NCBI RefSeq assembly: GCF_002968285.2
Contig: NZ_CP134400.1
Coordinates: 4,030,001 to 4,094,000 of the forward strand
DNA from: Mycobacterium sp. ITM-2016-00318
GTDB lineage: Bacteria > Actinomycetota > Actinomycetes > Mycobacteriales > Mycobacteriaceae
Length of the DNA: 64,000 nt
Direction of reading: 5' to 3'
The notes beneath the pieces are model-generated. The model was not told the origin of the DNA and searched no databases. It saw only the letters and a list, made by a program, of their open reading frames with translations. Position 1 is the stretch's first letter. Each line of letters begins with the position of its first letter. The position numbers and the translations under genes were made by a program. Below, piece after piece: positions 58,785-64,000 of this stretch.

Positions 58785-60179
58785 GTGCACATAGGGGGAG
58801 GAGCCGCGCTGGAAGCAGTGCGGAATTGCGCAGCGCGGGCCATGCGCTCACCCGTTTTGGGCATTGCGGCCATCACCCCGATCGTCTTCGCAGGCGCAGT
58901 CGCGGCCTCGCCCGGCACGATCTCGCCCATCCGCGATTCCGCTGTCACACCGCTTGCGGCCGTCGCCCCATCGCCCATCAACCCTGACGGCGCCTCTGTC
59001 GTCGCAGCCACCAAGACGCCGACCCCGTTCCATATCGCCTCGGCCGCAGGGATCTCCGGCCCGCCGCCCTCGGCAGTGGTGAGTTCGCCTGGCACACTTC
59101 GCATTCCGATGATCGCGCTGAACGCCTACCAAAACGCCGAACGGATGATGGCGGCGTCCTTCCCGGGCTGCGGCATCAGCTGGAACCTGCTCGCCGGCAT
59201 CGGGCGCATCGAGTCGATGCATGCCAACGGCGGCGCCACCGACGTATCCGGGTCAGCCGCCCGGCCCATCTACGGCCCCTCGTTGGACGGCACCCTGCCC
59301 GGCAACGAAGTCATCGAATTGAGCCGCAACGCCAACCGGGTGACCTATGCCCGCGCGCTTGGTCCGATGCAGTTCCTGCCCGGCACCTGGTCGCGTTACG
59401 CGTCGGACGGCAACGGAGACGGCAAAGCCGATGTGCAGAACGTGTTCGACGCCAGCCTGGCCGCGGCCCGCTATCTGTGCAGCGGCGGGCTGAACCTGCG
59501 CGATCAGTCGCAGGTGATCACGGCCATCCTCCGCTACAACAACTCGATGGCCTACGCCCAGAACGTGCTCGGCTGGGCGGCCGCGTACGCCACGGGCGTG
59601 GTGCCGATCGATCTGCCGCCGATCACCGGGCCGATCCCGCCGATCGCCGACACGCACCTGGATAAGTACCAGGGCCTTGGCCCCGGGTCGCCGCTGAACG
59701 TTCTCGGTCTGCCCGCCAACGACCCGCTGGCGATGGTCCCGCTGATGGATCAGACCCGCACCGACGTGGCCAGTCAGCTCAACGGCCAATTCGGTCCGCT
59801 GCCCGGACCTGCGCAGGAGGGCGCGCCGATGATGGCGCAGCCCGGTCCCGCGCAAAACGTTCCGTCGTGGATGCCGCCGTGGATGCAGGCCGCTCAGCAA
59901 CAGCAGCAAGTGCCCCAGCAGCAAGTGCCCCAGCAGCCGCCGCAGCAGAACTGTGCGGTGTTCTGCATCGGCACGAACGCACCCGCGCCGGTGCAGCCGC
60001 AGCTGCCGCCGGAAGCGCTGCCCCCAGGCGTCGCACCGGCCGCCGCGCCGCTCGACATCGCGCCTCCCCCGATGGCCGGACCGCCACCCCCGGCCCCTGG
60101 CGAAGCGCCACCACCTGCACCTGGGCCGACCGCCGAGCCGCCGATTGTCGGACCGGCGCCGGGCCCGCCACCGGCCTGA
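58785..60179 (+). CDS. lytic transglycosylase-like secreted protein
   Basis: This protein has 464 residues. A signal-anchor-type N-terminus (VLGIAAITPIVFAGAVAAS) is followed by a lytic-transglycosylase fold: catalytic-type Glu in AGIGRIESMH, GPMQFLPGTWSRYA, AAARYLCSGG, LRYNNSMAYAQNVLGWAAAY. It cleaves peptidoglycan glycan chains at the cell wall. The C-terminal 130 residues are Pro/Gln/Ala-rich, including PQQQVPQQPPQQN. It corresponds to Rv1230c. GTG start after a GGTCGAGTG run. Confidence 0.88.
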   Translation: MHIGGGAALEAVRNCAARAMRSPVLGIAAITPIVFAGAVAASPGTISPIRDSAVTPLAAVAPSPINPDGASVVAATKTPTPFHIASAAGISGPPPSAVVSSPGTLRIPMIALNAYQNAERMMAASFPGCGISWNLLAGIGRIESMHANGGATDVSGSAARPIYGPSLDGTLPGNEVIELSRNANRVTYARALGPMQFLPGTWSRYASDGNGDGKADVQNVFDASLAAARYLCSGGLNLRDQSQVITAILRYNNSMAYAQNVLGWAAAYATGVVPIDLPPITGPIPPIADTHLDKYQGLGPGSPLNVLGLPANDPLAMVPLMDQTRTDVASQLNGQFGPLPGPAQEGAPMMAQPGPAQNVPSWMPPWMQAAQQQQQVPQQQVPQQPPQQNCAVFCIGTNAPAPVQPQLPPEALPPGVAPAAAPLDIAPPPMAGPPPPAPGEAPPPAPGPTAEPPIVGPAPGPPPA

Positions 60180-60230
60180 CCGAGCCCGGGCGCGGATCCG
60201 CCCGATCGGCTCCGCCTACACTCGGCGGTG

Positions 60231-61373
60231 ATGTCAGAACGCCGTACTGAGCTGGAATCCGCGATCCGCACCGGCCTCGCCAAGGTGATCGACCCCGAGT
60301 TACGCAGGCCGATCACCGAGCTCGGCATGGTCAAGAGCGTCGATGTGGAAGCCGACCGCGGCGTGCACGTCGGGATCTACCTGACCACCGAGGCGTGCCC
60401 GAAGAAGGCCGAGATCTCCGAGCGGGTGGCCGCAGCGGTCGCCGATGTGCCCGGCACCGGCGCGGTGAAGGTCAGCCTCGATGTCATGAACGACGAGCAG
60501 CGCACCGAGCTGCGTAAGCAATTGCGTGGCGACGCCCGCGAACCCGTGATCCCGTTCGCCCAGCCCGGTTCGCTGACGCGGGTGTATGCGATCGCATCCG
60601 GCAAGGGCGGAGTCGGCAAGTCCAGCATCACGGTCAACCTCGCCGCGGCGATGGCGACCCGCGGGCTGACGGTCGGCGTGCTCGACGCGGACATCTACGG
60701 GCATTCGGTTCCGCGGATGATGGGCACCACCGATCGGCCCACCCAGGTGGAGTCGATGATCCTTCCGCCGATCGCCCACGACGTGCGGGTGATTTCGATA
60801 GCGCAGTTCACCCAGGGCAATACGCCGGTGGTGTGGCGCGGCCCCATGCTGCACCGCGCGCTTCAGCAGTTCCTCGCCGACGTGTACTGGGGCGATCTGG
60901 ACGTGCTGCTGCTCGACCTTCCGCCGGGCACCGGCGACGTCGCGATATCGGTGGCGCAGTTGATCCCCGGTGCCGAGATCCTGGTGGTGACAACGCCGCA
61001 ACTGGCCGCAGCCGAGGTCGCCGAACGCGCTGGTGCGATTGCGCTGCAGACCCGTCAGCGCATCGTCGGGGTGGTCGAGAACATGTCCGGGCTCGTACTG
61101 CCCGACGGCACCACGATGGCTGTGTTCGGCGAAGGCGGCGGCCGTCAGGTCGCTGAGAGGCTGACGACCGCGGTCGGCGCGGATGTTCCGCTGCTCGGAC
61201 AGGTGCCGCTGGATCCCGCGCTCGTTTCCGCGGGCGACTCCGGCGTGCCGCTGGTGCTCAGCGCGCCGGATTCGGCCGCGGGCAAGGAGTTACGCGGCAT
61301 CGCCGACGCGCTGTCGTCCCGCAAGCGCGGGCTTGCGGGGATGTCGCTGGGCCTCGACCCCAGCGGCCGCTAG
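60231..61373 (+). CDS. mrp: iron-sulfur carrier ATPase Mrp/ApbC
   Basis: This P-loop ATPase has 380 residues and loads Fe-S clusters onto client proteins. An N-terminal MIP18/DUF59-like domain (residues 1-90, ITELGMVKSVDVEADRGVHV) precedes the deviant Walker A SGKGGVGKSS and DADIYGHSVPRMMG. The CxxC often seen in other family members is replaced by other residues. It corresponds to Rv1229c. TACACT lies 9 bases before the ATG, so a leaderless mRNA is likely. A 61-bp gene-end hairpin starts 9 bases beyond the stop. Confidence 0.92.
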   Translation: MSERRTELESAIRTGLAKVIDPELRRPITELGMVKSVDVEADRGVHVGIYLTTEACPKKAEISERVAAAVADVPGTGAVKVSLDVMNDEQRTELRKQLRGDAREPVIPFAQPGSLTRVYAIASGKGGVGKSSITVNLAAAMATRGLTVGVLDADIYGHSVPRMMGTTDRPTQVESMILPPIAHDVRVISIAQFTQGNTPVVWRGPMLHRALQQFLADVYWGDLDVLLLDLPPGTGDVAISVAQLIPGAEILVVTTPQLAAAEVAERAGAIALQTRQRIVGVVENMSGLVLPDGTTMAVFGEGGGRQVAERLTTAVGADVPLLGQVPLDPALVSAGDSGVPLVLSAPDSAAGKELRGIADALSSRKRGLAGMSLGLDPSGR

Positions 61374-61382
61374 GTACTTCGC

Positions 61383-61443
61383 CGCGAGACTGCCCTCCTG
61401 CAGGCCTCTACTCGAAGTTTTCCTGCCGGAATGCCGTTTCGCG
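61383..61443 (+). repeat. 61-bp gene-end hairpin element, copy 3
   Basis: Arms 61383-61403 and 61423-61443 (16 of 21 pairing) with a 19-base loop. It begins CGCGAGACTGCCCTCCTGCAG and ends CTGCCGGAATGCCGTTTCGCG. It starts 9 bases after the mrp stop. The loop (about CTCTACTCGAAGTTTTC) also resembles those of the other copies, so the whole 61 bases are conserved, not just the arms. Confidence 0.75.
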
Positions 61444-61459
61444 GCCACACTGAGGCTCG

Positions 61460-62311
61460 ATGGACTCCGAACAGATCATCCGCATCGCGCTGACGGTCAT
61501 CACCCCGATCCTGACGGCGGGCATCGGCATCGCCGCGCTGGTGATCGGCGACTGGCGCGAGCGCCGAACCAAGCACGGGCTTCGCAAGCTCTCTTTCGAG
61601 GACGCCAGCAGGCAGGTGGAATTCGCCGCCGGCTGGTTCAAGGCCAGTAAGGAGATCGCACCCGGGCAGGAACAGCAGGCGGCCGCGCGAGCGCAGGCGT
61701 GGCTCGACGAGGCCTCGGGCTTGGTCGCCGATACCAAACCGCCGCCGCCCGACGAAGAGAAGCAGTCGGTCACCGCACGCCGACTGCTACTCGCCTATCC
61801 GATGCACCGCCGAGGCGCGCGGGTTCTTCGCGGCTTCTACTACTTCTTCCTCGGCGTGGCCGCTCTTCAGGTTTCCGGGGCGCTGGCGTCGGCCTTTGGC
61901 AGAACGGACACCCTTGGTGTGCCCAACTATTTCTCCAGCGGTCTGATCTACGCCGACCTAATTGGGATATCTCTGTACACCGTGGTCGCGATGGGGTTCC
62001 GCCTGTGGGCAGTGCGCGTCGAGCACGCGCAGCACACCGACGCGCCGCAGCGGCGACTGACGATGCGCAACGCGTTTCTGCTGTACCGGTTCACCGGTAT
62101 TCGCGCGCGCATGGTGCGAGTCGTGTACTGGCTCTGGCTGGCTTTCCTCGCGCTGGTCATCGTTGTCATCGCAGTCAGCGCCTTCGAAGACCCACGAGTG
62201 CTGCCGTCGAACGTCGTTGCGCTCGTCGCGTGGGTGGGGTGGGGAGTCGGCCTGCGCTACTGGGCCGAATCGCACAATGACCGGGCCGTGCGCGCGCGGG
62301 CCGCAGCCTAG
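61460..62311 (+). CDS. conserved membrane protein of unknown function
   Basis: This protein has 283 residues. One N-terminal membrane helix ([20 protein letters not shown]), a charged cytoplasmic segment of about 90 residues, then four hydrophobic stretches ([70 protein letters not shown]). I do not recognise the family. It follows mrp with the hairpin element in between and is convergent with tatB, overlapping its stop by 4 bases. Confidence 0.78.
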   Translation: MDSEQIIRIALTVITPILTAGIGIAALVIGDWRERRTKHGLRKLSFEDASRQVEFAAGWFKASKEIAPGQEQQAAARAQAWLDEASGLVADTKPPPPDEEKQSVTARRLLLAYPMHRRGARVLRGFYYFFLGVAALQVSGALASAFGRTDTLGVPNYFSSGLIYADLIGISLYTVVAMGFRLWAVRVEHAQHTDAPQRRLTMRNAFLLYRFTGIRARMVRVVYWLWLAFLALVIVVIAVSAFEDPRVLPSNVVALVAWVGWGVGLRYWAESHNDRAVRARAAA

Positions 62312-62699
62312 GTGGCGTCGCTGTCGAACGGGGTCACACCGGGTTGCCGGGTTGTCGGCGTCGACGGTGTCGTCGGGTCCACGGTGGGCTGCACCGCAGG
62401 GTTGTCGTCGAACTTGCCGGTGAAGATCGAATCGTCGCCGTCCAGAAGGTGTTTCGTCAGCGCGGCGCGCGGCGTCATCCCGCGCAGCTTCTGCAGCTCG
62501 CTCAGGGGCTCGCGTAGATCGTCGAACTCGGGCCCGAGGTCGTCGCGCAGCTGCTTGGTCGCACCGCTGACGTAGTCGCGGGCCTGGCGCAGTGCATCCG
62601 ACGTCCATCGGATGGCGCCGGGCAGCCGCTCCGGCCCGAGAATCACCAGCCCGGCGATCACCAGGAGCAGCATCTCGCCCCAGCCGACGTTGGCGAACA

Positions 62700-62700
<1 letters not shown>
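62308..62700 (-). CDS. tatB: twin-arginine translocase subunit TatB
   Basis: This protein has 130 residues. The N-terminal membrane helix with [22 protein letters not shown] carries the family's conserved Glu and the ILGPERLP hinge. An amphipathic helix ([13 protein letters not shown]) and an acidic tail follow. With TatA and TatC, not in this window, it recognises folded Tat substrates and delivers them to the channel. It corresponds to Rv1224. The start and the htrA stop share one base, so the two are in one operon. Confidence 0.92.

Positions 62701-64000
<1,300 letters not shown>

Overview
The window is chromosomal DNA of a high-GC actinobacterium and is most likely a rapid-growing mycobacterium (Mycolicibacterium type). 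Gene content and order match, in inverted orientation, the Mycobacterium tuberculosis stretch from Rv1264 down to Rv1223: acid-sensing cyclase, amiB2, HIT protein, deazaflavin reductase, udgB, tap, glycolate-oxidase-like gene, cyp130, TetR, acyltransferase, deaD, lprE, Rv1251c helicase, Rv1250 MFS, Rv1249c, kgd, SDR, lpqZ, mdh, corA, sugCBA-lpqY, Rv1234 to Rv1230c, mrp, tatB and htrA. These counterparts are assigned from memory of the families and the gene order, not from a search. No tRNA, rRNA, CRISPR array, prophage or insertion sequence was seen.

Layout. 1-5.7 kb: a partial gene end, a hypothetical protein, an AIM24 protein, and a copper module (DUF305 lipoprotein plus dtd, divergent from a Cu P-type ATPase across a perfect CsoR-like inverted repeat). 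5.5-15.4 kb: a tiny zinc-ribbon protein, a pH-sensing adenylate cyclase divergent from a family-6 deoxyinosine glycosylase, an amidase, small secreted proteins, a frameshifted PepD-like protease, HIT and F420-type proteins, and UdgB. 15.4-25.4 kb: Tap efflux pump, a broken lactate permease next to a D-lactate/glycolate-type dehydrogenase, CYP130 with its TetR, an arylsulfatase, and a siderophore-interacting protein under an IdeR-like box. 25.4-37.4 kb: DeaD, LprE, an MscS-like protein under a SigF-type promoter, a large nuclease-helicase coupled to a D-2-hydroxyacid dehydrogenase, and two MFS exporters. 37.4-53.8 kb: central carbon metabolism (Kgd, malic enzyme, malate dehydrogenase), a phthiodiolone-ketoreductase-like enzyme, CorA and the LpqY-SugABC trehalose importer, which here carries an extra SUFU-domain gene. 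53.8-64 kb: membrane and cell-envelope genes, Mrp, TatB and a partial HtrA.

Themes. Two genes are broken: the PepD-like protease by one missing base just after its catalytic histidine, and the lactate permease by an internal deletion of roughly 0.8 kb. Several genes start within 6-9 bases of a TANNNT box, which fits leaderless transcription. The most notable non-coding signal is a dispersed hairpin element: three related 61-bp copies with exactly 21-19-21 geometry each begin 5-9 bases after a stop codon in the same orientation as the gene, and an unrelated perfect 22-19-22 hairpin occupies the same kind of site.
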